From Dyadobacter frigoris (lineage in GTDB: Bacteria; Bacteroidota; Bacteroidia; Cytophagales; Spirosomataceae): a stretch of DNA of 64,000 nt. Shown piece by piece: positions 36,588 through 45,457 of this stretch. Position 1 is the first letter of the stretch, and each line of letters opens with the position of its first letter. The notes under the pieces are model-generated. The model did not search any database, had not been told where the DNA came from, and saw nothing but the letters and a program-made list of their open reading frames with translations. The position numbers and the translations under genes are program-made. Location of the stretch: contig NZ_SZVO01000007.1 in the NCBI RefSeq assembly GCF_005280585.1, positions 186,001 through 250,000 of the forward strand, given 5' to 3'.

Positions 36588-36658
36588 GTTTTATTTTCCG
36601 GCATTTCGGCATTAATACCTCAATTTCTAACTTTCAATCATAGAATTGCCGTTTGCAA

Positions 36659-37702
36659 TTATTTTTTAATAACCGACTTCTCAATCAACTCCGGCCAAGC
36701 CGTTAATTCCGGCTGACCTGGTTTACGCTTTCCAAAGAATTGGTTAAACATTACACCGTCTTTATCAATCAATTCGATACCTGTAACGATTCCGTCTTCG
36801 GTTGGTTTTCTTACAACCCACGCCTCATCGATTGCATCTTCACGCAAATGCAGATTGAAAGCCGGATCCATAATATTCAGCCACGGACCCATCACAAAAA
36901 TCTTGTTGATTGGACCCGTATGGATTTGGATGCAGTTTGGATTGGAAACAAAAACCATGATCGGCAATTCCGTTTCAGAAGCTGCATCAAAAACCGCTTT
37001 CATACTTTCCGGTTTGATTTGAAACGCATATCCTTCCGGAGCATGGCGAAGTGCATCTTTTCTTGATAATTTATATTTACGAAGAAGTCCGAAAAACTCA
37101 TGCGTATCTTTCAAAGTCAGCCATTCTGCCTGGAATGCAGCCGTGTCGATATCTCTTGCTGGCTCTTCTGCTTTTTTCTCCGGTTTTCCAGCCGTCAAGG
37201 GCATAGCTTGCTGATCCACAGCACGGTATTTTTCTACCAAAACCTCGTAAGCTTCTTTGTTACTTTGTTCAGTCAGGTAGATTTTATGCGTTGCCTCTCC
37301 AAAACTATTGAAGAATTGAAGACTGTGACGATCTCCTTCATGCACAGCAAAACCGAATTTCCAATCGCCGAGAAATAATCTTAGATCAATATCCGGCCCC
37401 AAAACCAATCCTACATGATTGTTGAAAGAAACATTTTCATATACTCCTTTGCGCTCATGAACAACATGGTCGTTCCGCGTAAGTGCCATTACATAGCCCA
37501 AAGAAGGCACATCTTTAAGCAATTCACGGAAATCACCTTCAAGCAAAATTATATTTTCACCCAATCCTGTGGCTACCAGATCCGCTTCTGTGGTATTCAA
37601 TTCCTTCGCTGCGTCACGGATACGCGTTTTAGGGTTTTCTGCTTTAAATTCAGCCCAGCGATCTTTAAGTGCTGCACGGTCAGATATTAATTCTGTCTTC
37701 AT
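36659..37702 (-). CDS. hmuS: Hemin-degrading/heme-trafficking protein HmuS (ChuS-like)
   Basis: A 347-residue cytoplasmic protein with the duplicated HemS/ChuS fold. The N-terminal repeat has KAENPKTRIRDAAKELN, GLGENIILLEGDF and VMALTRNDHVVHERKG, the latter with the heme-site histidines. The C-terminal repeat has PIMVFVSNPNCIQIHTGP and the closing GVMFNQFFGKRKPGQPEL. The family binds heme and can open the porphyrin to release iron. It is the last gene of the heme operon, 47 bp after hmuV. Confidence 0.93.
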   Translation of the reverse strand: MKTELISDRAALKDRWAEFKAENPKTRIRDAAKELNTTEADLVATGLGENIILLEGDFRELLKDVPSLGYVMALTRNDHVVHERKGVYENVSFNNHVGLVLGPDIDLRLFLGDWKFGFAVHEGDRHSLQFFNSFGEATHKIYLTEQSNKEAYEVLVEKYRAVDQQAMPLTAGKPEKKAEEPARDIDTAAFQAEWLTLKDTHEFFGLLRKYKLSRKDALRHAPEGYAFQIKPESMKAVFDAASETELPIMVFVSNPNCIQIHTGPINKIFVMGPWLNIMDPAFNLHLREDAIDEAWVVRKPTEDGIVTGIELIDKDGVMFNQFFGKRKPGQPELTAWPELIEKSVIKK

Positions 37703-37749
37703 AGTGAATGGTATTAATTGATACGGAGATGTTTATGTTTAATATTTTG

Positions 37750-38541
37750 TTAACAAACGGATACAGGACTAGCCTCTGGAATAATCACCGGAAATGGCGT
37801 GTCATCCGGCTGAATAATTCTAACTGATACACCAAATGCCTCTCTGATATTTTCGCCGGTCAAAACTTCATGCGCCGTTCCTATCGCAAAAGTTTTACCT
37901 TTTTTTAACATCAAAACCTGGTCAGCATATTGTAATGCAAAATTCAAATCGTGGACGACAGCGATAACACCGTAACCTTTTCTTGTCATTTCTCTTGCCA
38001 GCTGAAATGTTTCATACTGATGCAGCAGATCCATTCCCGAAGTAGGTTCATCCAGTAAAATAAATCCTTCCCGGACTTCCCAGATTTGTGCAAGCGTCCG
38101 CGCAAGCTGCACACGTTGTTGTTCTCCACCCGAAAGTGTTGGATAGATCCTGTCGCTGAAATGAGCAATTCCAACCTTTTGAAGACAACGATCAACAATA
38201 GTCAGATCTTTCTGCGAAGGTTTTGAATCGTAAAAAGGATAACGGCCCATTAACACGATTTCATGTACTGTAAATGAAAGCGTGATTACATTTTGTTGTG
38301 CAAGTACAGCACGTTTCTGCGCCAGTTCTTTCAAATTATATTTTCTCAGATCTTTTCCATGAAAAGAAACAGTTCCGGAAGTTGGCGTTATTTCTTTTGA
38401 CAAAACCTTCATCAAAGTCGATTTTCCGGCTCCGTTAGCACCAACAATTGCCCAGAACTCACCCGTCTTCGCTTTGAAATTGATATCCTGTAAAAGCGAT
38501 TTATTTTTTACACAAAAATGCAACTTGTTAGTCTCGATCAT
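37750..38541 (-). CDS. hmuV: Heme ABC transporter ATP-binding protein
   Basis: A 263-residue ABC ATPase. Walker A is GANGAGKST, the signature is LSGGEQQRVQLARTL, Walker B is FILLDEPTSGMD, and the switch histidine lies in VVHDLNFAL. The ATG at 38541 overlaps the hmuU stop as ATGA, so I prefer it over the in-frame ATG 24 bp upstream. It powers the HmuU permease. Confidence 0.94.
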   Translation of the reverse strand: MIETNKLHFCVKNKSLLQDINFKAKTGEFWAIVGANGAGKSTLMKVLSKEITPTSGTVSFHGKDLRKYNLKELAQKRAVLAQQNVITLSFTVHEIVLMGRYPFYDSKPSQKDLTIVDRCLQKVGIAHFSDRIYPTLSGGEQQRVQLARTLAQIWEVREGFILLDEPTSGMDLLHQYETFQLAREMTRKGYGVIAVVHDLNFALQYADQVLMLKKGKTFAIGTAHEVLTGENIREAFGVSVRIIQPDDTPFPVIIPEASPVSVC

Positions 38542-39650
38542 ACACGGTTTCGTTTTTGATTCCAAAGAAGATACAGAAAAAACGGTGTTCCCAGCAGTGC
38601 AGTCAGTATACCGATCGGAAGTTCTGCAGGAGCGACAATGGTTCTTGAAATCGTATCTGCCAATGTCAGCACGACGGCACCACCAAGCGCAGATCCAATT
38701 AATAAATAACGATTATCAGGACCAAAAATGCTGCGGATAATATGCGGAACTACGAGTCCAACAAAACCAATTGTTCCCGCAACAGCAACAGAAGAACCTA
38801 CGGCCATCGTTGCCAAAATAATAATTGATCTTTTCAGGACTTTCATATTGACACCCAGATGCGCTGCCTGACTTTCACCTAAAACCAACAAATTCAAAGA
38901 CTTAGCCAGATAAGGCATAAAAATGATACTGCAACCTATAAATGGCGCAACCGAAATGACGGTAGTCCAGCTGGCACCACCCAAACTTCCCAATGTCCAG
39001 AAAGTGATTGTTCTTAATTGTTCATCCGTGGCAATATATGTCATCAATCCGGTAAGCGCAGCAGCAAAAGCGTTGATTGCAATGCCGCATAAAAGCATGG
39101 TTGTGACACCACCTTCACCTGTTATTTTCGATAGCTGATATACGAGCATTGTTGTTAAGGCAGCACCGATAAATGCAGCAAAAGACAACGTGTAAGCTCC
39201 GGCATATTCATTGATAATGCCAAGAAATTTAATGTTCAGCATAATCACGATCACTGCAAAAAGTGAGGCACCGGAAGTGACACCGATCAACGTTGCATCG
39301 GCAATCGGGTTGCGGAACAAACCTTGTAAAGCCGCGCCACCAATACCTAGCCCCGCTCCAACCAAAATTCCGAGACAAACTCTCGGCAAACGAATCACCC
39401 AAAAAACGATGTCCTTTTGTTCTTCCAGAATCGGCGTATCGGTTAGTCCAGTTTTATAGGAAATGATCCCGATTATTTCTGAAAATGAAATATGCAAAGC
39501 ACCCGTTCCAACAGAAAAAATAATACAGGCAAGCAAAGCAATGCCTAAAATCAGGATAACCCAACCAGGCGGAATTGGCTGTTTCAGCTTCTCCTGAACC
39601 ATTTTGTGATCCTTGCTTTTTGATTTTGCTATGGTTTCTTCTTCTATCAT
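38538..39650 (-). CDS. hmuU: Heme ABC transporter permease (FecCD family)
   Basis: A 370-residue inner-membrane permease with about ten helices. FecCD signatures are IRLPRVCLGILVGAGLGIGG, GLFRNPIADATLIGVTSGAS and GFVGLVVPHIIRSIFG, the last being the ATPase-coupling loop. It is coupled on both sides: its start overlaps the hmuT stop (TAATG) and its stop overlaps the hmuV start (ATGA). A charged N-terminal extension of about 25 residues precedes the first helix. Confidence 0.94.
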   Translation of the reverse strand: MIEEETIAKSKSKDHKMVQEKLKQPIPPGWVILILGIALLACIIFSVGTGALHISFSEIIGIISYKTGLTDTPILEEQKDIVFWVIRLPRVCLGILVGAGLGIGGAALQGLFRNPIADATLIGVTSGASLFAVIVIMLNIKFLGIINEYAGAYTLSFAAFIGAALTTMLVYQLSKITGEGGVTTMLLCGIAINAFAAALTGLMTYIATDEQLRTITFWTLGSLGGASWTTVISVAPFIGCSIIFMPYLAKSLNLLVLGESQAAHLGVNMKVLKRSIIILATMAVGSSVAVAGTIGFVGLVVPHIIRSIFGPDNRYLLIGSALGGAVVLTLADTISRTIVAPAELPIGILTALLGTPFFLYLLWNQKRNRV

Positions 39651-40495
39651 TATTTCACTTTTTGAGCCAGTTCAGCAGCTGCTTTTCCCAAACGCGGTCC
39701 AAATCCAGTCAGAAACTGACCGTCCATCGATACAATTTTTCTGTTTTTTCCGGCATTGGTATAGGCAACGCCAGGCACTTTCAGGAGTCCGTCGATACCG
39801 TCAACACTTTCCAGACCGCTTGAAAAAAGAACAAGTACGTCCGGATTTGCTGCTAAAAGGGATTCCGATGTTAAGGGTTTAAAATCAGTAAAATCGGTTA
39901 CTGCATTTTTATGTCCAATCAAAGTGAACATTTTGTCAAGAGAAGTATTTTTCCCCGAAACCATTAATGTTCCCGTTCCCCGCGCATAGATAAAAAGCAA
40001 TTTTTTTGGTGTCGTTGTTTTTGGAAGTTTTGCCAGATCAGATTTCAATGACTTGATCATTTTTTCCGCCTGCGGTTTTGCATTGAAATAAGAGCCCATT
40101 TCACGAATCAGATTTACGGTACCCTCCTCAGAATATTCCTGCTTGAAAGTCACTACTTTCTTCCCGGAGCTATTCAGTTGTTTAAGTACGTTGGCAGACA
40201 TCATGCTTTGGTCACTCGTCACAATCACATCAGGATTCAGAGCCAAAATACCCTCAGATGAAATATTTCTGTTATGTCCGATTTTTGGTAATTTTTCAAG
40301 AGAAGGGGGATAAGTGCTCGTGATGTCAACGCCAACAATCTGAGATTCCAAACCTAATCCTACAAGGATTTCACTCAATGTTCCATTAACAGAAACAATA
40401 CGCAGTGGTACCGTTTTGCTAAAAGCGGAAGAAAACGTCAGACAAAAAATCAAAATCAGAGCGCAGGAAACGCTGCAAAAACTTGTGTCGCGCAT
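39650..40495 (-). CDS. hmuT: Periplasmic heme-binding protein HmuT
   Basis: A 281-residue type III substrate-binding protein. The ATG at 40495 gives MRDTSFCSVSCALILIFCLT, a signal peptide cleaved near SAFSK. The mature protein starts RIVSVNGTLSEILVGLGLES and has VTSDQSMM and a C-terminal VLVLFSSGLESVDGI. An in-frame frame upstream is only overlap with the previous gene. It would deliver heme to HmuUV. The gene starts 4 bp after the preceding small gene. Confidence 0.92.
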   Translation of the reverse strand: MRDTSFCSVSCALILIFCLTFSSAFSKTVPLRIVSVNGTLSEILVGLGLESQIVGVDITSTYPPSLEKLPKIGHNRNISSEGILALNPDVIVTSDQSMMSANVLKQLNSSGKKVVTFKQEYSEEGTVNLIREMGSYFNAKPQAEKMIKSLKSDLAKLPKTTTPKKLLFIYARGTGTLMVSGKNTSLDKMFTLIGHKNAVTDFTDFKPLTSESLLAANPDVLVLFSSGLESVDGIDGLLKVPGVAYTNAGKNRKIVSMDGQFLTGFGPRLGKAAAELAQKVK

Positions 40496-40499
40496 TAGC

Positions 40500-40853
40500 T
40501 TATTCTTTATTTTTATGAGAAAATATCCGGTCGATTTCCAGTGCCAGCAATGTTTCCTGAAAGAGATTTTTGATCTCTTCCACCTCTTCATCATTGAAAG
40601 ACAACATGAAATTCGGTATCGGTGAGGGTAAAAGATGATTTCTTCCATGTGGCAAAGCCGTTTCCATGGTTTGAAACTGGTGCTCGTCGTATAAAACAGA
40701 ATGAAAACCGTTCAATCCGTCTTCTGAAAAAATGAAAAGGACATTACCAAAAACAAAATTGTAATGATCACAACAGCTGCACTGCCCGATATATCCGTTT
40801 TTTGACTGACTTAAAATCCGTAATGACGAATAAGAATGTGAGGAGTCATGCAT
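40500..40853 (-). CDS. Small cysteine/histidine-containing protein leading the heme operon (DUF6686-like)
   Basis: A 117-residue protein with no signal peptide. It has a GQCSCCDHYNFVFGNVLF segment with a CxCC cluster followed by histidine, and FMLSFNDEEVEEIKNLF near the C-terminus. I recall similar proteins as DUF6686, but this is from memory. It is the first gene of the heme operon, 4 bp before hmuT, so a role in heme or iron handling is likely but unproven. The ATG at 40853 is preferred over the in-frame TTG at 40859. Confidence 0.75.
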   Translation of the reverse strand: MHDSSHSYSSLRILSQSKNGYIGQCSCCDHYNFVFGNVLFIFSEDGLNGFHSVLYDEHQFQTMETALPHGRNHLLPSPIPNFMLSFNDEEVEEIKNLFQETLLALEIDRIFSHKNKE

Positions 40854-40926
40854 AACCAAGTTGGATAAAATGCCCTGAGATAAATTAAATTTTCCGGAAT
40901 ACTATTCTGCTATCATTTGATACGGG

Positions 40927-40970
40927 CAAATATAGTGTTTTATTATTTAGACCAAGTATAAACAATAATA
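40927..40970 (-). promoter_or_regulatory. Promoter and possible iron-regulatory site of the heme operon
   Basis: On the minus strand TATATTTG (40927-40934) is preceded after 18 bp by CTTG (40953-40956). An AT-rich inverted repeat with arms TATTATT (40941-40947) and AATAATA (40964-40970) overlaps the -33 region and could be a Fur-type site. Only the -7 box is a strong match. Confidence 0.45.
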
Positions 40971-41110
40971 AAAAAATAGTTTTCTACCGTTGCGACTAAG
41001 TAAAAAGTCCTTTAATATCGTAACTTGACTACCATCCAAAATCTATATTAAATCGTTACAGGCCAACACAGTCTGTCAGTTGATCCTTTACTCCTTAACT
41101 ATTCAGTACA

Positions 41111-42376
41111 TTGAAGAAGCTATTTACCAACCTTACCTTTTGGGTTCTTACTGCTATTACTGCCGGTGCATTGCTCGGTCACTATGATCCCGAAACGGCT
41201 GTCAAAATGGATGTTTTGGGCAAAGGTTTTATTTCAATTGTCAAATTATTTATCAATCCAATCATTTTCCTGACGATTACGCTGGGGATTATTGGTATGG
41301 GTGATTTGAAAAAAGTAGGAAAAGTGGGTGCAAAAGCACTTCTGTATTTCGAAGTTGTGACAACAATGGCGTTGATCGTTGGCGTTTTAGTTGCCAATAT
41401 TATTCGTCCCGGCGATGGCGTAGTTACGGCAAATCTTCAAAAAGGAGATATTTCCGTTTATGCCAATAAAGTACATGACTTCAGCTGGATGAAATTTTTT
41501 CTTGACAATGTCACTTTGCAGGTACTTCTTGTTTCCTTGGTTTTGGGTACCATTTTAAGCAAATATTCAGGAAAAGACCAGATTATTACCTGGTTGAACT
41601 TTGCTTCAAAATATGTGTTCAGGGCACTCCACATTGTCATGATTTTTGCTCCGATCGGAGCGTTTGGGGGAATGGCTTTTACAATTGGAAAATATGGTAT
41701 TCATACCTTATTGCCATTAGCCAAACTGATGGGAACGGTTTATATAACGATGGCAATCTTCATTTTTGGGGTTCTGGGACTGGTTTTACATACCTATAAA
41801 ATCAGTATGTGGAAATATCTGAAATACATACGTGAGGAATTGCTGATCGTTTTAGGAACTTCTTCCTCTGAAGCCGCTTTGCCTTCGGTTATGGAAAAGC
41901 TGGAACGGATGGGGTGTTCGAAGCCTGTTGTCGGACTTGTAGTTCCCGCCGGATATTCTTTCAATCTGGATGGAACTACCATTTATCTCTCAATGGCGAC
42001 GATCTTTTTGGCGCAGGTATTTAACGTGCACTTGACCATTGGCCAGATGTTATCCATTATCGGCATATTAATGGTTACTTCAAAAGGTGCAGCAGGAGTG
42101 ACAGGAAGCGGATTTGTGGTGCTTGCCTCTACATTGACAGCCGTAAAAGTGATCCCGATAGAAGGTTTGGCATTATTACTCGGCATAGACCGATTTATGT
42201 CAGAAGCCCGTGCTATCACCAACATTATCGGAAATGGCGTAGCGACGATCTGGATCGCTAATAATGAAAAAGAATTTGATCGGGATAAAATGAATTATGC
42301 ATTTGCCAATATCCGGGAAACCGAGAATATAGTGACTGATAATTTGAAGGACATTACGCAGGAATCGGCGAAGTAA
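41111..42376 (+). CDS. Dicarboxylate/amino acid:cation symporter (DAACS/SDF family)
   Basis: A 421-residue inner-membrane symporter. Family features are NPIIFLTITLGIIGMG, LGTSSSEAALPSVMEKLE (the serine-rich re-entrant loop), GYSFNLDGTTIYLSMATIF and SKGAAGVTGSGFVVLAST. The GLD/NLDGT substrate and sodium motifs favour a C4-dicarboxylate (DctA-like) or glutamate carrier; the sequence does not decide. The start is a TTG at 41111 (MKKLFTNLTFWVL), which fits the family N-terminus; no suitable ATG is near. Confidence 0.9.
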   Translation: MKKLFTNLTFWVLTAITAGALLGHYDPETAVKMDVLGKGFISIVKLFINPIIFLTITLGIIGMGDLKKVGKVGAKALLYFEVVTTMALIVGVLVANIIRPGDGVVTANLQKGDISVYANKVHDFSWMKFFLDNVTLQVLLVSLVLGTILSKYSGKDQIITWLNFASKYVFRALHIVMIFAPIGAFGGMAFTIGKYGIHTLLPLAKLMGTVYITMAIFIFGVLGLVLHTYKISMWKYLKYIREELLIVLGTSSSEAALPSVMEKLERMGCSKPVVGLVVPAGYSFNLDGTTIYLSMATIFLAQVFNVHLTIGQMLSIIGILMVTSKGAAGVTGSGFVVLASTLTAVKVIPIEGLALLLGIDRFMSEARAITNIIGNGVATIWIANNEKEFDRDKMNYAFANIRETENIVTDNLKDITQESAK

Positions 42377-42446
42377 TTTGATTCAAAGTCCGCTAGCTTT
42401 ATCCTTCATTTCTTTTTGTATATATTTGAGTTAAAGACGATATCTT

Positions 42447-42650
42447 ATGAATTATAGAAATTACATCGAATCCGACCATCGTATTATGCTGGGCAAACCG
42501 GTAATAAAAGGTACACGCCTGACCGTTGAATTGATCTTACGCAAACTAGGTGAAGGTGCTTCTACAACGGATTTATTGATAATGTACCCGCATCTGACTA
42601 ATGAAAGCCTACAGGCTGCTATATTGTATAAACAAGGCCATTTTAAATAA
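42447..42650 (+). CDS. DUF433 protein (antitoxin-like)
   Basis: A 67-residue protein with the DUF433 core HRIMLGKPVIKGTRLTVELIL and ESLQAAILY. The family is often the antitoxin-like partner of a PIN-like DUF5615 protein encoded directly downstream. Here the next gene converges and overlaps by 8 bp, so no partner exists at this locus. It has a helix-turn-helix-like shape and may be a leftover or stand-alone regulator. Confidence 0.85.
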   Translation: MNYRNYIESDHRIMLGKPVIKGTRLTVELILRKLGEGASTTDLLIMYPHLTNESLQAAILYKQGHFK

Positions 42651-45426
42651 GACTTGTTCTTTTACTCCGATGAACGGATTTCAAATTCCGTGAGCGAAAA
42701 AGAAGAATTCCAAGTATAACTAACGCAGTAATTCCTCCCAAAATCAAATATACCATACTCTTCGAAAACCCCATATCCAACGGTTCCGCATTTCCAACCA
42801 ATACCATCCCTGCCCAGGAATAAGGTAACTGATCATTTTTTGAAGCCGTTTTAAGCCATTCAATTTGGGCTTGCTGTAAGGCTATATCTAATGGAATTCC
42901 CTTTTCCATCTGGTCATAAAATAATTCTGTCAGCTCATAAATCGATTTATTTTCGACGCTCCAGAGCGTGGTCAAAGTAGAGGGAATTCCTATACCGGCA
43001 AATCCTCTGGCCAGACTGAACACGCCTTCTCCTTTTTGGTTTTTCCCCACACCGGTACGGCAAGCCGATAAAACAAGCAATTGTGTTTTTGATAGAGCGG
43101 ATGATGAAAGTTCTGAAAGTGTCAGCGTTGAATCAGCAAAATATAACGTGGGCTCAATTTCAGAACTGTCTGCACTTGCATGTGTAAGTAACTGAATGAT
43201 ACTGTGAGAGGACAATTCCTTCATAAAAGCACCGCGCGAAGCTTCATGACCGGTAAGACTTTTGGAAAAAAAGAAATGTTTATTAATCGCTTCCAATGCA
43301 ATCTCCGAGCCAGGCAAAGAAGCCTGATTAAGTTTTTTAGAAAACTGAACCGGAGCCATCCCAAGAAATGCGTTCGTTGAAGATATTTCACTTTCTGACC
43401 GTTTCATTTTTGCCAAAAAACTCGCAGAATAAGTATAGCTGAAAGCATATCTGTTAACCAGAAAATCAGGTTTTTCAGAAGAAAAACTCAAACTTTCTAA
43501 AGGTAGAAAATTCCCGTCAGGTGAAATAATCACTCTATTTGACTTTATTTCAAAAGGTTTTATAAGCAATTCGTATAACTTGTGTGAAACACTTAAATAA
43601 TGATCAAACTGTTTATTCTGAATTTCTTTGCCGCTCAATAATTTCTGAAATTCTGATATATATTTTTGATAATCAGCAAGTTTAATCTTTTTTAAATTAA
43701 CTTTTTTTTCGTTTATACTCAATCCATACACGGCGCTGTCTCCAACAAAATAAGAAAGTAAAGTTTGTCTATCCGGAATAACTTTTTCACGCACTTCTTT
43801 CAGTCCCGGAACGCGATTATCGTATTTATAGGAATAATATTGAGGATTGGCCTTTTCCAGCTTTTTGATAAATATTTGCTGTTCTTCCTGCACATTGTAA
43901 AGAGCATTCCGAAAGCTTAGATATCGTTTTGATCCCGCTTCACTTTCACTCAACTGATCCTGCAAATCCGAAATTTTTCGCCGAATTGTTCTTTCCCGTT
44001 CCACATCTTTTTCGCTTAACTGCTGATTTGCTCCCAGTTCATTTAACTGGTCATTAAGCATTACAGCGCGACTTTTTTCAAAAAAATAAAATGCTTTCTC
44101 AGGATCTTTCAGCAAAAAACAGGTTTCAATCGCATTTTCATACATTCCTTTTGTCCGGTTTCGCCAAAAGAGTTTTGAAACATTTCCCGTATGCTCCCAA
44201 CGCATGAAATCAATCATGGTATCAGCCAGCATATAGTTTTTTAACGCAATTTTCAGTTTTGCAGGATCCGTTTTTTTTGAGAATTGTCCATACGCCAGCC
44301 ACGTATCTGCGTTATCCTGAACAATTGAAAGCAGGTAATCTTTCTGTGCCGTAATTCTGATTGATTTCGCTTTCGGTACAGTAGTAATTCCCGGTAAATT
44401 TTCAGTAGGTAATAACTCTTTTAAGCCTTGTTGAAAATATTGAAATGATTTCAAATAATCTTTTTTGGCCGCATAAGCGAGGCCCATTCTATCCAGCAAA
44501 ACACCTTTACTGTAAGCACTTTTATTGAGATCAAGTGCTTTCTGGTAATATTTTAATGCCTGATTATAATCCTTATTCTGGTAATAATAAAACCCGATCG
44601 CGTTAATAAAATCAGAAAGATTTTTGTGTTTGCATTGTTCTGCAATCTTGTATGCCAGTAAATATTCAGCTAGTTCTTCCTTTTTTTCATGTAGTGCCCT
44701 GTTGATATCACCCAGTAATCGATGCTGATTCGCAAGGGAGTAACATGCTTCCGGAAGATTTTGCATGATATTAATTGCCTTTAAGACTTCTATTTTTGCC
44801 TCTTTATTCTGTTCAAGTTCTGATAAGGCTTGCGCTTTCTGATATAAAATATCAGAAAGTGTTTCAATGTCCTTGATCTCCGTTGCTATTTCTTCTCCCA
44901 AATCGGCATAGGAAAGTGCTTTTTGAAAATCTCCTTTTATGTAATATGCGTAAACCAGATACAAATATGCGCTTGCTATATACGTTTTAGATTCTTTATC
45001 GTTTTTGCCGATTCTTACCGCTTCGCTTAAATATTTTATAGCATTTTCGGTTGATTGGGATGCGTTGTAATAAACGCCGATACGATAATTCGCTTTGACC
45101 AAATCTCGTTTTTTCAGCGACCTATTTGATTTTTCATAAAGTGGAATCACTTTTTTTGTGACCTTAATCGCTTCGTCGAAATCTCCGGCAAAACGGTGCA
45201 CCATACCTAATTGCAGCAGCGCGCTTATGTAAGTTGAATCCGCAACCGGATAACATTTTTCCCAGTTTATAAGCCATTTTTCAAGTTTAATCTGCTGAGT
45301 ACTATCCAGATTTCCTGCTGTTATTTTAGAGAGGTCTTCAAAAAAAATTTGGGAAGAGCGACATTGTGCTCTTCCCTCTATATTGAAAAATAAAATGACC
45401 AGAAAAAAAATGAGTTGCCTGAACAT
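42643..45426 (-). CDS. Exported TPR protein with C-terminal CHAT caspase-like protease domain
   Basis: A 927-residue protein. A signal peptide (1-20, cleavage near GRAQ) is followed by TPR repeats (about 60-360), a helical linker (440-530), and a CHAT domain (about 600-880) with catalytic H749 in LLTHAS and C789 in LSACRTGVG. PYSWAGMVLVG closes the domain. A transmembrane helix (about 891-910) with a basic tail ends the chain. Topology places TPR and CHAT outside the inner membrane. It is the last gene of an operon with a sigma factor, a membrane TPR protein and an S8 protease (31 bp gap). Substrate is unknown. Confidence 0.88.
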   Translation of the reverse strand: MFRQLIFFLVILFFNIEGRAQCRSSQIFFEDLSKITAGNLDSTQQIKLEKWLINWEKCYPVADSTYISALLQLGMVHRFAGDFDEAIKVTKKVIPLYEKSNRSLKKRDLVKANYRIGVYYNASQSTENAIKYLSEAVRIGKNDKESKTYIASAYLYLVYAYYIKGDFQKALSYADLGEEIATEIKDIETLSDILYQKAQALSELEQNKEAKIEVLKAINIMQNLPEACYSLANQHRLLGDINRALHEKKEELAEYLLAYKIAEQCKHKNLSDFINAIGFYYYQNKDYNQALKYYQKALDLNKSAYSKGVLLDRMGLAYAAKKDYLKSFQYFQQGLKELLPTENLPGITTVPKAKSIRITAQKDYLLSIVQDNADTWLAYGQFSKKTDPAKLKIALKNYMLADTMIDFMRWEHTGNVSKLFWRNRTKGMYENAIETCFLLKDPEKAFYFFEKSRAVMLNDQLNELGANQQLSEKDVERERTIRRKISDLQDQLSESEAGSKRYLSFRNALYNVQEEQQIFIKKLEKANPQYYSYKYDNRVPGLKEVREKVIPDRQTLLSYFVGDSAVYGLSINEKKVNLKKIKLADYQKYISEFQKLLSGKEIQNKQFDHYLSVSHKLYELLIKPFEIKSNRVIISPDGNFLPLESLSFSSEKPDFLVNRYAFSYTYSASFLAKMKRSESEISSTNAFLGMAPVQFSKKLNQASLPGSEIALEAINKHFFFSKSLTGHEASRGAFMKELSSHSIIQLLTHASADSSEIEPTLYFADSTLTLSELSSSALSKTQLLVLSACRTGVGKNQKGEGVFSLARGFAGIGIPSTLTTLWSVENKSIYELTELFYDQMEKGIPLDIALQQAQIEWLKTASKNDQLPYSWAGMVLVGNAEPLDMGFSKSMVYLILGGITALVILGILLFRSRNLKSVHRSKRTSLI

Positions 45427-45457
45427 TAGTATTGAAAAAATATTGCATCACGAAGGG

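Larger units (their letters stand above)
36169..36658. other. Repeat-rich intergenic region between A2M gene and heme operon
   Basis: It holds, in order, two GC-rich palindromes (36234-36300), a hairpin that can end the heme operon (36338-36366), and a 174-bp composite palindrome (36414-36587). No gene is seen. The two flanking genes converge here. Confidence 0.7.

Noticed and set aside
40504..40648. Longer hmuT start inside the preceding gene
   Set aside because: The upstream part overlaps the CxCC protein gene in another frame. The signal peptide begins at the ATG at 40495.
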